Shown here piece by piece: positions 15,000 through 20,716 of a stretch of DNA of 26,923 nt. A program made the position numbers and the translations under genes. The notes below the pieces were generated by a model. It had not been told where the DNA came from. It saw nothing but the letters and a program-made list of their open reading frames with translations, and made no database searches. The DNA comes from CAYOXM01 sp964407925 (GTDB lineage Bacteria > Patescibacteriota > Patescibacteriia > SG8-24). How positions within the stretch are numbered: the stretch's first letter is position 1; each line of letters begins with the position of its first letter. The DNA lies in the NCBI GenBank assembly GCA_964407925.1, contig CAYOXM010000017.1:1-26923 (forward strand), written 5' to 3'.

Positions 15000-15632
15000 A
15001 TGAGCCTCATCCACGTCTTCGATAGTGTCGTCTGCGTCACCGGTCACAAAGGGGCCGGCAAGGACGAGTTTTGCAAGCAGGCTGCCGAGAAGGGCTACGC
15101 CAGCGTGCGGTTTTCCGACCCCATCCGCGAGGAGGCCGTCCGGCGGCATGGGCCGCAGTATACGGTCCAGCAGCTCATCGAGATCGGCAACGAAGGCCGA
15201 CGCGCCGGCGGGCCTGCGCACTGGGCGACCATCCTCATGACGCTTGCCGCCGAGCGCGGCTGGAAACGCCTCGTCATCAATGGCGCGCGCAATCCCGGTG
15301 AGATTGCCGAGGTTCGCGCCCATGCGGGACCCGCGTGCGCCCTCATCGGCATCACCGCGCCCATCTTGATTCGCGCGGCGCGCATCGCGAAACGCGGACA
15401 GGTCGAGGATCGCGCCGAGCTCGAGAAGTTCCTCGCGATGGACGACGCCGATCGCGGCCTCGGTCAGCCCCCCGACGGCCAGCAGGTCGACCGGTGCATG
15501 GCGATGGTCCCGCACGCCAACCTCTACAACAACGCCGGCACGCTCGACGAGTATCGCGCGTGGATTGACGTGGCTCTCGCCCGCGCCCTCGTCCCCGCGC
15601 GCGAATGGCGGGGAGAATTCGGCGGCGGATAA
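15000..15632 (+). CDS. P-loop nucleotide kinase, dephospho-CoA/dNMP kinase-like
   Basis: The 210-residue protein has a Walker A motif with Lys21-Asp22, GHKGAGKD (15-22), FSDPIREEA (38-46) and LIEIGNEGRR. The VINGARNPGEIAEVR stretch recalls the Asp/Asn-Gly-Arg-x2-x-E element of small nucleotide kinases related to dephospho-CoA kinase and archaeal nucleoside kinases. Substrate cannot be read from sequence. The start is fixed by AAGGAGGT at 14988-14995, four bases before ATG 15000, one of the strongest Shine-Dalgarno sequences here; the longer frame from 14958 is not used. It has its own promoter and terminator and so is a separate unit between adk and map. Confidence 0.75.
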   Translation: MSLIHVFDSVVCVTGHKGAGKDEFCKQAAEKGYASVRFSDPIREEAVRRHGPQYTVQQLIEIGNEGRRAGGPAHWATILMTLAAERGWKRLVINGARNPGEIAEVRAHAGPACALIGITAPILIRAARIAKRGQVEDRAELEKFLAMDDADRGLGQPPDGQQVDRCMAMVPHANLYNNAGTLDEYRAWIDVALARALVPAREWRGEFGGG

Positions 15633-15647
15633 GGCGGTCCGCATGCC

Positions 15648-15676
15648 AGGGAGGTCTCAGACCTCCCTTTACTTTT
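15648..15676 (+). terminator. Rho-independent terminator
   Basis: The stem AGGGAGGT (15648-15655) pairs with ACCTCCCT (15661-15668), loop CTCAG, then TTACTTTT. It ends the P-loop kinase unit. Confidence 0.85.
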
Positions 15677-15696
15677 GCCTTATTTTGGCGTAACGT
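15668..15696 (+). promoter_or_regulatory. Possible map promoter TTTACT-17-TAACGT
   Basis: Weak match: TTTACT (15668-15673), 17-base spacer, TAACGT (15691-15696). It overlaps the T-run of the terminator. If real, transcription would start at or next to the map ATG (15703), a third case of terminator, promoter and start codon packed together. Confidence 0.35.
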
Positions 15697-15702
15697 GGCC
15701 GT

Positions 15703-16488
15703 ATGGCCATCATTTATAAGACCGACGCAGAGATTGCCGCCGCGCGCGAAAGCGGCGCCCTCCTCTCGAAGGTCCTGACCGAACTCGTCTCGCTCGTCCG
15801 CCCCGGTGTCACCACCGGTGAGCTTGACGCGCTCGCGGAGAAACGGATGCGCGAGGCCGGCGGCGAACCCTCGTTCAAGGGCTACCGCACCGGCGATGAC
15901 GTCCGGCCGTTCCCGTCGACCGTCTGCACGTCCATCAACCACGAGGTCGTTCATGCGCCCGCCGATCCGTCGCGGCCCGTGAAAGAGGGCGACCTTTTGA
16001 AACTCGACATCGGCGTGCGTTACAAGGACATGTGCACCGACATGGCCGTCACCGTTCCGGTCGGCAGGGTGTCCGACGAGGCGCTGAAGCTCATCCGTGT
16101 CACGAAGGAATCGATGATGCTCGGCGTCGAGAAGGCGAAGCGCGGCGCGTGGATCAGCGACATCGGCAAGGCCGTCGACAAGCACGTGCGGCGGAACGGT
16201 TTTACGACCGTGAAGGATCTCACCGGCCACGGCGTGGGCAGGTACGTCCACGAGGATCCGCGCATTCCGAACTACCTCGATCACGAACTCGAACCCGTCG
16301 AAATCGAAGCCGGCATGCTGCTCGCCATCGAGCCGATGGTGAACATGGGGGAGGAGGACGTTCGCGTCCTGAACGACGACTGGACCATCGTCTCCGCGGA
16401 TGCCCGCCTGTCGGCGCATTTCGAGGTCACCATCGCCGTCACGAAGAACGGTACGGAAATTATCACGCCGGTTCCGCTCAATGCTTAA
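15703..16488 (+). CDS. map: Methionine aminopeptidase, type I
   Basis: It removes the N-terminal Met from nascent proteins. The 261-residue protein has all five metal ligands: Asp102 (LDIG), Asp113 (CTDMA), His176 (TGHGVGR), Glu210 (AIEPM) and Glu241 (FEVTI), plus the substrate-binding His80 in SINHEVVH. There is no N-terminal zinc-finger extension. Standard length for type I. map near adk and secY is the usual arrangement in spc-type clusters, here loosened by inserted genes. Start context CGTATG without a Shine-Dalgarno sequence. Confidence 0.97.
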   Translation: MAIIYKTDAEIAAARESGALLSKVLTELVSLVRPGVTTGELDALAEKRMREAGGEPSFKGYRTGDDVRPFPSTVCTSINHEVVHAPADPSRPVKEGDLLKLDIGVRYKDMCTDMAVTVPVGRVSDEALKLIRVTKESMMLGVEKAKRGAWISDIGKAVDKHVRRNGFTTVKDLTGHGVGRYVHEDPRIPNYLDHELEPVEIEAGMLLAIEPMVNMGEEDVRVLNDDWTIVSADARLSAHFEVTIAVTKNGTEIITPVPLNA

Positions 16489-16490
16489 TG

Positions 16491-16572
16491 AGAGGTTCAA
16501 AGGTTAAAGCTTCAAAGGTTAGAGCGGGACGGCTTCCGCTTCTGAACCTCTAACCTCTGAACCTCTAACCTC
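16491..16572 (+). repeat. Palindromic AGGTTAGAG repeat, copy B (upstream of ruvX)
   Basis: The left arm (AGAGGTTCAAAGGTTAAAGC, then TTCAAAGGTTAGAGCGG) is largely complementary to the right arm (CCGCTTCTGAACCTCTAACC and on to 16572). The right arm itself is a tandem repeat of a unit near AGGTTAGAGGTTCAG read on the minus strand. It fills the whole map-ruvX gap and ends three bases before the ruvX ATG. Same family as the copy at 13498-13566. Confidence 0.8.
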
Positions 16573-16575
16573 ACG

Positions 16576-17019
16576 ATGAAGATCCTGGGCATCGATTTCG
16601 GCACCAAGCGCATCGGACTCGCGGTCGGCGAATCGACGTCGTGCCTCGTTTTTCCGTTGCGTACCGTCGATGCGGAGCCGGTCGCCGCCGCCATCGACGC
16701 GGTGCTCGACGCCGCGCGGTCCGAGTCGGCCACGCATTTCGTCGTCGGCGTACCGCACCGCCTCGCGAAGGGCGAGGGTCCGGCGGGGGAGACGGAAATC
16801 CTCGTCGCCGAATTCGTCGAGGCGCTTAAGGCGAAGACCGACCTGACCGTCGACACCGAGGATGAGCGGATGACCTCCGCGCTCGCCGACCGCTGGCGGA
16901 AAATGGCCGGTACCAAGAAGGCGAAGTTCGACCGCGACGCCGCCGCCGCCGCGGCCATTCTCGAGTCCTACATCATGCGCCGGTTCGGCGGCGGAAGCGT
17001 GGATTGGCTGCCGCAATAA
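16576..17019 (+). CDS. ruvX: RuvX/YqgF-family putative pre-16S rRNA nuclease / Holliday junction resolvase
   Basis: YqgF-family RNase H-fold protein, implicated in 16S rRNA 5' maturation and, in some species, Holliday junction resolution. The 147-residue product has the catalytic Asp7 in GIDFGTKRIGLA, the VGVPHRLAKGEG segment (family VGLP), TEDERMTSALA (family DER-x-[ST]-[ST]) and KFDRDAAAAAAILESY with the last acidic residue. Length is normal. The start codon abuts the palindromic repeat. The recO start is eight bases after the stop, suggesting an operon. Confidence 0.92.
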   Translation: MKILGIDFGTKRIGLAVGESTSCLVFPLRTVDAEPVAAAIDAVLDAARSESATHFVVGVPHRLAKGEGPAGETEILVAEFVEALKAKTDLTVDTEDERMTSALADRWRKMAGTKKAKFDRDAAAAAAILESYIMRRFGGGSVDWLPQ

Positions 17020-17027
17020 CCACCCTC

Positions 17028-17780
17028 ATGCCTACTTACCGCGACCGCGGCATCGTGCTTCGGACGAAATCCCTCCGGGACGCCGACCGCCACTACGTCA
17101 TTTACACCGAACGGCACGGCAAGATTGTCGTTCTCGCCAAGGGTTCGCGCCGCGGCAAGAGCAAAATGTCCCCGCATCTCGGCACGTTCGGCGTCGTCGA
17201 CCTGATGATCGCGAAAGGCCGCATCATCGACCGTCTCGCCGGCGCAGGCCTCGCGGAGTCCTGCCGCGCCATCCTCACGTCGCTCCCGAAGACCGCGCTC
17301 AGCCAAGGGTTCCTCCTCGCCGTCGACACGATGACGAAGCGCGATCTTCCGGACGAGCGGCTGTTCGCGCTCATCCGCGAATTCCTGCTCACGCTCGATG
17401 CCGCGCCGGAGCCCGAACCGGGCGGTCGCAGCCTCGCCTTCGATTGCGCCGCGGCGAAGCTGATGGACCTCCTCGGCTTCGGGCTCGAGCTCGGGGAGTG
17501 CGTCTCGTGCCGCGCCCCGCTCGTCCCCGAGGGGAACGTCGTCAACGTCGCCCGCGGCGGTGCCGAGTGCGCGTCGTGCCGCGACCCGTTCGTGCCTCCC
17601 GCGTCCGCCGACGCCATCAAGGCCCTGCGTTTCTTCCGGAGCGAGTCCGTGACGGCCGCGACTCTCCTGCGTCTCGGCGACCGCGCGCGCCGCGAAGTCG
17701 GGTTCATCGTCGACCTCCTGCTGACGGCGCACCTCGAGGGCCGGTTCTCGGCCCTGCACTACCTCAAAACCGTCGCTTGA
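17028..17780 (+). CDS. recO: DNA repair protein RecO
   Basis: RecO loads RecA in the RecFOR pathway and anneals SSB-coated strands. From ATG 17028 the protein has 250 residues. An N-terminal OB fold carries the family start YRDRGIVLRTKSLRDADRHY and FAKG-like VLAKGSRR. A helical domain follows, then a zinc finger Cys158, Cys161, Cys181, Cys184 (CVSC and CASC). An upstream frame extension to 17004 overlaps ruvX and is not needed. It is the last gene before a strong terminator. Confidence 0.92.
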   Translation: MPTYRDRGIVLRTKSLRDADRHYVIYTERHGKIVVLAKGSRRGKSKMSPHLGTFGVVDLMIAKGRIIDRLAGAGLAESCRAILTSLPKTALSQGFLLAVDTMTKRDLPDERLFALIREFLLTLDAAPEPEPGGRSLAFDCAAAKLMDLLGFGLELGECVSCRAPLVPEGNVVNVARGGAECASCRDPFVPPASADAIKALRFFRSESVTAATLLRLGDRARREVGFIVDLLLTAHLEGRFSALHYLKTVA

Positions 17781-17840
17781 CCCCCACACCTTTGTGAGGA
17801 TGTAAGAATCCTTACCGTGCAAAAAGGTGCGGGGGTTTGT
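17781..17840 (+). terminator. Long terminator hairpin after recO
   Basis: CCCCCACACCTTT (17781-17793) pairs with AAAGGTGCGGGGG (17823-17835) with one mismatch; the enclosed part holds a smaller GGAT/ATCC stem. TTTGTT follows. It begins at the base after the recO stop codon. Confidence 0.75.
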
Positions 17841-17842
17841 TA

Positions 17843-17871
17843 TTGACGCGTCACCCCTCCGCTGCTACGGT
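17843..17871 (+). promoter_or_regulatory. Sigma70-type promoter TTGACG-17-TACGGT
   Basis: -35 TTGACG (17843-17848), exactly 17 bases, -10 TACGGT (17866-17871). The leader of about 40 bases carries AAGGAG for the next gene. Confidence 0.7.
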
Positions 17872-17916
17872 CCATTCGGTCCCTTTTACCGCAACTCAGC
17901 AACAAGGAGCGTTCTC

Positions 17917-18633
17917 ATGCGCACCCGTTGGTGGCTCCTGCTCCTCCTTCTCACGGGGCTTTTTTCCTCTTGCGGCACCTGCGTCGCCATCGGGTACGGC
18001 AGGCTGTCCGCGAAAGTCCGTGGCAAGAACACCCATGTCGAGGAGGCCGAGCAGAAGCGCGTCGCCATCCACGAGGCCGGCCACGCCATCGTCGCCGCGC
18101 TCCTTTTCGGCCCCGACGAAGTCGAGGGGCTCACGGTGTTCTCCGAGATCGACGACGGCCTGTTCGGGGTCTGTCACACCAAGGACGAGAACCGCCTCCA
18201 GACCGCCGAAGACATAACGAAGGAAGCGGCGGTGTTTCTCGGCGGCCGCGCCGGGGACAAGGTGATCAACGGCGCGCCGACGACGGGCGCGGGATCCGAC
18301 CTCGCGAACGTCACCGACATGATGTGGCGCAAGCACCTCCGTGCCGGTCTCGGCAACTCCCTCATCGTCGAGGACAAGTCCGAAGCGTCTCCTGCGGTCC
18401 GCGCCGCCGTCGAGAAGGACATCAACCGCGCGAACGCGTGCGCCGAGGCGATCGTCTCGTCGAACCGTCCGGCCGTCACCGCCCTCGCGGACGCCGTCAT
18501 GGCGAAGCCTGCCGTCGACGGCGAACGGACGCTCACGAAGGCGGAGATCCAAGCCTTCCTCGCGTCGCGCAAGATCGCGCTGCCCGTCCCCGACAAGGGA
18601 CGGGACGGTCCTTGCGACTTTACCGCCCACTGA
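17917..18633 (+). CDS. Stand-alone M41 (FtsH-type) zinc metalloprotease domain, membrane-anchored or lipoprotein
   Basis: The 238-residue product matches only the protease half of FtsH: zinc-binding HEAGH (His52, Glu53, His56), AAVFLGGRAGDKVI and TTGAGSDLANVT, with Asp128 as the expected third ligand. There is no AAA+ ATPase domain, so it cannot unfold substrates as FtsH does. The N-terminus MRTRWWLLLLLLTGLFSSCGTC is a signal sequence or anchor; FSSC19 is a marginal lipobox. The start ATG 17917 is set by AAGGAG at 17904-17909. It is a one-gene unit with its own promoter and terminator. The protease would face outwards if the signal is used in the usual orientation. Longer frames upstream cross the promoter and are rejected. 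Confidence 0.85.
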   Translation: MRTRWWLLLLLLTGLFSSCGTCVAIGYGRLSAKVRGKNTHVEEAEQKRVAIHEAGHAIVAALLFGPDEVEGLTVFSEIDDGLFGVCHTKDENRLQTAEDITKEAAVFLGGRAGDKVINGAPTTGAGSDLANVTDMMWRKHLRAGLGNSLIVEDKSEASPAVRAAVEKDINRANACAEAIVSSNRPAVTALADAVMAKPAVDGERTLTKAEIQAFLASRKIALPVPDKGRDGPCDFTAH

Positions 18634-18643
18634 ATGGGCGGCG

Positions 18644-18676
18644 AGACCCTCCGTTACCACGGAGGGTCTTTTTTTT
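18644..18676 (+). terminator. Rho-independent terminator
   Basis: A perfect 11-bp stem, AGACCCTCCGT (18644-18654) with ACGGAGGGTCT (18659-18669), loop TACC, is followed by seven more T. Confidence 0.92.
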
Positions 18677-18689
18677 GAGTCGGCGGCCC

Positions 18690-18718
18690 TTGCGCGCGTC
18701 GTCACGAATCGCTACGGT
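18690..18718 (+). promoter_or_regulatory. Sigma70-type promoter TTGCGC-17-TACGGT
   Basis: -35 TTGCGC (18690-18695), 17-base spacer, -10 TACGGT (18713-18718), the same -10 as the M41 gene promoter. Confidence 0.65.
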
Positions 18719-18749
18719 AGTCGCCGGTCCTTTGCAAATGGAGGCAGTG

Positions 18750-19115
18750 ATGTGGGAAATGCTTAATGAGCACCTCGGATCAGTCATATTTTTGGTCGTC
18801 GCCCTTGCTCTCATTGCCGTGGGGATGACGGCGGATGCCAGAACCGAGGCGAAGAACGCCCGACTCGCCGCGTCGTGGGAAATCGTCATGGACGGAGAAC
18901 TCGATCACGTCGTGTACGGCGGCTATCCCGAACTGCGCAGGGAGGGATCGATGTCCAAGCGCGACGTGACGTACGTCATGAAGATCACGGCGTTTCATTT
19001 CTCCGACGGGCGTGCCTGCGTCGCGAACGGGTTTCTCGACCTTCATTTTCCGAAAGGCACTCGTGTCCGTGTCGAACAGAATGGCCTCGGCGGTTTCCGC
19101 GTCGAACGGGCTTAG
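18750..19115 (+). CDS. Small membrane-anchored protein of unknown function
   Basis: Unassigned, 121 residues from ATG 18750. This start is chosen because GGAGG at 18740-18744 lies five bases upstream; an in-frame ATG at 18738 would sit before that site. One membrane segment (SVIFLVVALALIAVGM, residues 11-26) is followed by a soluble part with mixed strands: VMDGELDHVVYGGY, RDVTYVMKITAFHFSDG, and a Gly-rich end KGTRVRVEQNGLGGFRVER. Only Cys is in the C-terminal part. It is a single-gene unit with promoter and terminator next to the M41 protease gene, which has the same layout; a shared job at the membrane is only a guess. Confidence 0.7.
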   Translation: MWEMLNEHLGSVIFLVVALALIAVGMTADARTEAKNARLAASWEIVMDGELDHVVYGGYPELRREGSMSKRDVTYVMKITAFHFSDGRACVANGFLDLHFPKGTRVRVEQNGLGGFRVERA

Positions 19116-19135
19116 CCGGCAGAAGCCGGCTTTTT
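19114..19135 (+). terminator. Rho-independent terminator overlapping the stop codon
   Basis: GCCGGC (19115-19120), loop AGAA, GCCGGC (19125-19130), TTTTT. The stem begins inside the TAG of the small membrane protein. Confidence 0.85.
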
Positions 19136-19193
19136 CATTGCAGTATCGTTCCATTCTTGCCTTTTTCCGCCTTAAATGGCACGCTCTATGCCT

Positions 19194-20486
19194 ATGGTGA
19201 CCACGATAAAAGACGCGAAAAAGCATCTCGGCGAAGAGGTCGAAGTCCGCGGCTGGACGCATAATATCCGCTCCTCCGGCGCCATCGCCTTTCTCCAGCT
19301 CCGCGACGGCTCGGGCCGTTTTCAGGGCGTCGTCGTGAAGAACGACGTCACCCCCGAGACGTGGGACGCGGCGAAATCGCTCACCATCGAATCGTCCGTC
19401 ATCGTGCGCGGCACGGTGAAAGAGGATACACGCTCGCCGGGCGCGGTCGAGCTCCAGGTGAAGGAGGTCGTCCCCGTCGCCATCGCGCCGGAGTACCCGA
19501 TCGGCAAGAAGGAGCACGGCGTCGACTTCCTCATGGACCTGCGCCACCTCTGGATCCGTTCGTCGCGGCAGGAGGCGATCCTCCGCGTGCGCGACGAGAT
19601 CGAGTTCGCCTTCCGCGAATTCATGAAGGAGCGCGGTTTCGTGCTCACCGACTCGCCGATCTTCACGCCGAACGCCGTCGAAGGCACGTCCGATTTGTTC
19701 GAAGTGAAGTACTTCGACGACAAGGCCTACCTGTCGCAGTCCGGCCAGCTCTATCAGGAGGCGACCTCCGCCGCGCTCGGCAAGACCTACTGCTTCGGCC
19801 CGACCTTCCGATCCGAGAAGTCGAAGACGCGCCGTCACCTCACCGAATTCTGGATGCTCGAGGCCGAGGCGTCATACATGGACTGGGAGCAGAACATCCA
19901 GCTGCAGGAGGACATGGTGGTGCACGTCGTGAAGCGCGTGCTCCGCGAGCGCATGGATGACTTGAAGTTGCTGGAGCGCGCCATCGCGCCGCTCGAGAAA
20001 GTCGCCGAGGGCGGATTCATCCGCATGCATCACGCTGACGCGGTGAAAGAACTCCAGGCGATGGGCTCGGACATCAAGGAACGCGACGACCTCGGCGCCG
20101 ACGACGAGACCATCCTCACGAAGAAGTACGACAAGCCGATCTTCATCCATCACTACCCGAGCGAGGTGAAGGCGTTCTACATGAAGCCCGATCCGAACGA
20201 GCCGGACCGCGCGCTCAACGCCGACATGCTCGCGCCCGAAGGCTACGGCGAGGTCATCGGCGGTTCGCAGCGTATCGACGACCTGGCACTCCTCGAGAAA
20301 CGCATCGAGGAGCACGGCCTCCCCAAGGAGGCGTTCGGCTGGTATCTCGACCTTCGTCGTTACGGCTCGGTCCCGCACTCCGGCTTCGGCATCGGTCTCG
20401 AGCGGACCGTCTCCTGGATCTGCGGTCTCGAACACGTCCGCGAGACCATCCCGTTCCCGAGGCTGCTGAACAGGCTTACGCCGTAG
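19194..20486 (+). CDS. asnS: Asparaginyl-tRNA synthetase (class IIb)
   Basis: It charges tRNA-Asn. From ATG 19194 (context CCTATG; in-frame ATGs at 19176 and 19188 are alternatives) it has 430 residues. The N-terminal OB fold (VEVRGWTHNIRSSGAIAFLQLRDGSG) binds the anticodon. Motif 2 near residues 204-227 has FRSEKSKTRRHLTEFWMLEAE, and motif 3 has GFGIGLERTV near 396. The Asn-type RHLTEF and FYMKPDPNEPDRALNADMLAP separate it from the bacterial AspRS encoded next door. The C-terminus ETIPFPRLLNRLTP resembles archaeal-type Asp/AsnRS. Archaeal-type specificity for Asp cannot be fully excluded from sequence, but a dedicated AspRS follows. Confidence 0.88.
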   Translation: MVTTIKDAKKHLGEEVEVRGWTHNIRSSGAIAFLQLRDGSGRFQGVVVKNDVTPETWDAAKSLTIESSVIVRGTVKEDTRSPGAVELQVKEVVPVAIAPEYPIGKKEHGVDFLMDLRHLWIRSSRQEAILRVRDEIEFAFREFMKERGFVLTDSPIFTPNAVEGTSDLFEVKYFDDKAYLSQSGQLYQEATSAALGKTYCFGPTFRSEKSKTRRHLTEFWMLEAEASYMDWEQNIQLQEDMVVHVVKRVLRERMDDLKLLERAIAPLEKVAEGGFIRMHHADAVKELQAMGSDIKERDDLGADDETILTKKYDKPIFIHHYPSEVKAFYMKPDPNEPDRALNADMLAPEGYGEVIGGSQRIDDLALLEKRIEEHGLPKEAFGWYLDLRRYGSVPHSGFGIGLERTVSWICGLEHVRETIPFPRLLNRLTP

Positions 20487-20489
20487 CAG

Positions 20490-20518
20490 TTGACCGTGTT
20501 TTTCCGCCCTGTTATCGT
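20490..20518 (+). promoter_or_regulatory. Promoter of the aspS T-box leader, TTGACC-17-TATCGT
   Basis: -35 TTGACC (20490-20495) begins four bases after the asnS stop; 17-base spacer; -10 TATCGT (20513-20518). Transcription would start near 20525, giving a leader of about 190 nt before aspS. Confidence 0.65.
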
Positions 20519-20524
20519 CATCAG

Positions 20525-20700
20525 GTAAAGGCCTTGACGCTGCTGACAACAGCCGAGCCGAGGGAAGAACGCCCCGCACGGGGCAAGTAAAACCCTCCGG
20601 GGAGCGCCCGTAACCGCGCCTAATGAGACCAAAGTAAGGTGGCACCGCGATACCCATCGCCCTTACGAACGCCAAGCCCGTTCTAAGGGCGATTTCGTTT
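20525..20700 (+). promoter_or_regulatory. T-box leader (tRNA-sensing transcription attenuator) of aspS
   Basis: The T-box sequence AGGTGGCACCGCG is at 20637-20649. Its antiterminator pairs exactly: GTAAGG (20634-20639) with CCTTAC (20661-20666), the canonical 7-nt bulge TGGCACC (20640-20646), and GCGAT (20647-20651) with ATCGC (20656-20660) around ACCC. The competing terminator pairs ATCGCCCTTA (20656-20665) with TAAGGGCGAT (20684-20693), extended by GAACG/CGTTC and followed by TTCGTTT. Bulge base C43 of TGGC would pair with discriminator G73, as found in bacterial tRNA-Asp. The upstream part has GCCCC/GGGGC hairpin at 20571-20584. Specifier codon is not settled: GAC occurs at 20536 and at 20545 (followed by A). 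Uncharged tRNA-Asp would allow read-through into aspS. Confidence 0.9.
20656..20700 (+). terminator. Attenuator terminator of the aspS T-box
   Basis: 10-bp stem plus inner 5-bp GAACG/CGTTC extension with a bulged C, loop CCAAGCC, then TTCGTTT. Its 5' arm shares ten bases with the antiterminator 3' arm, so the two folds exclude each other. Confidence 0.88.
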
Positions 20701-20716
20701 CTCCGAATTCACGCAT

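Noticed and set aside
13551..15644. 697-codon open frame on the minus strand opposite adk1, adk2 and the P-loop kinase
   Set aside because: It is the mirror of high-GC coding bias in three well-supported + strand genes; its translation is low-complexity and spans their intergenic promoter.
20487..20524. asnS and aspS as a simple two-gene operon
   Set aside because: A promoter and a T-box terminator separate them; read-through from asnS may occur but would also meet the attenuator.
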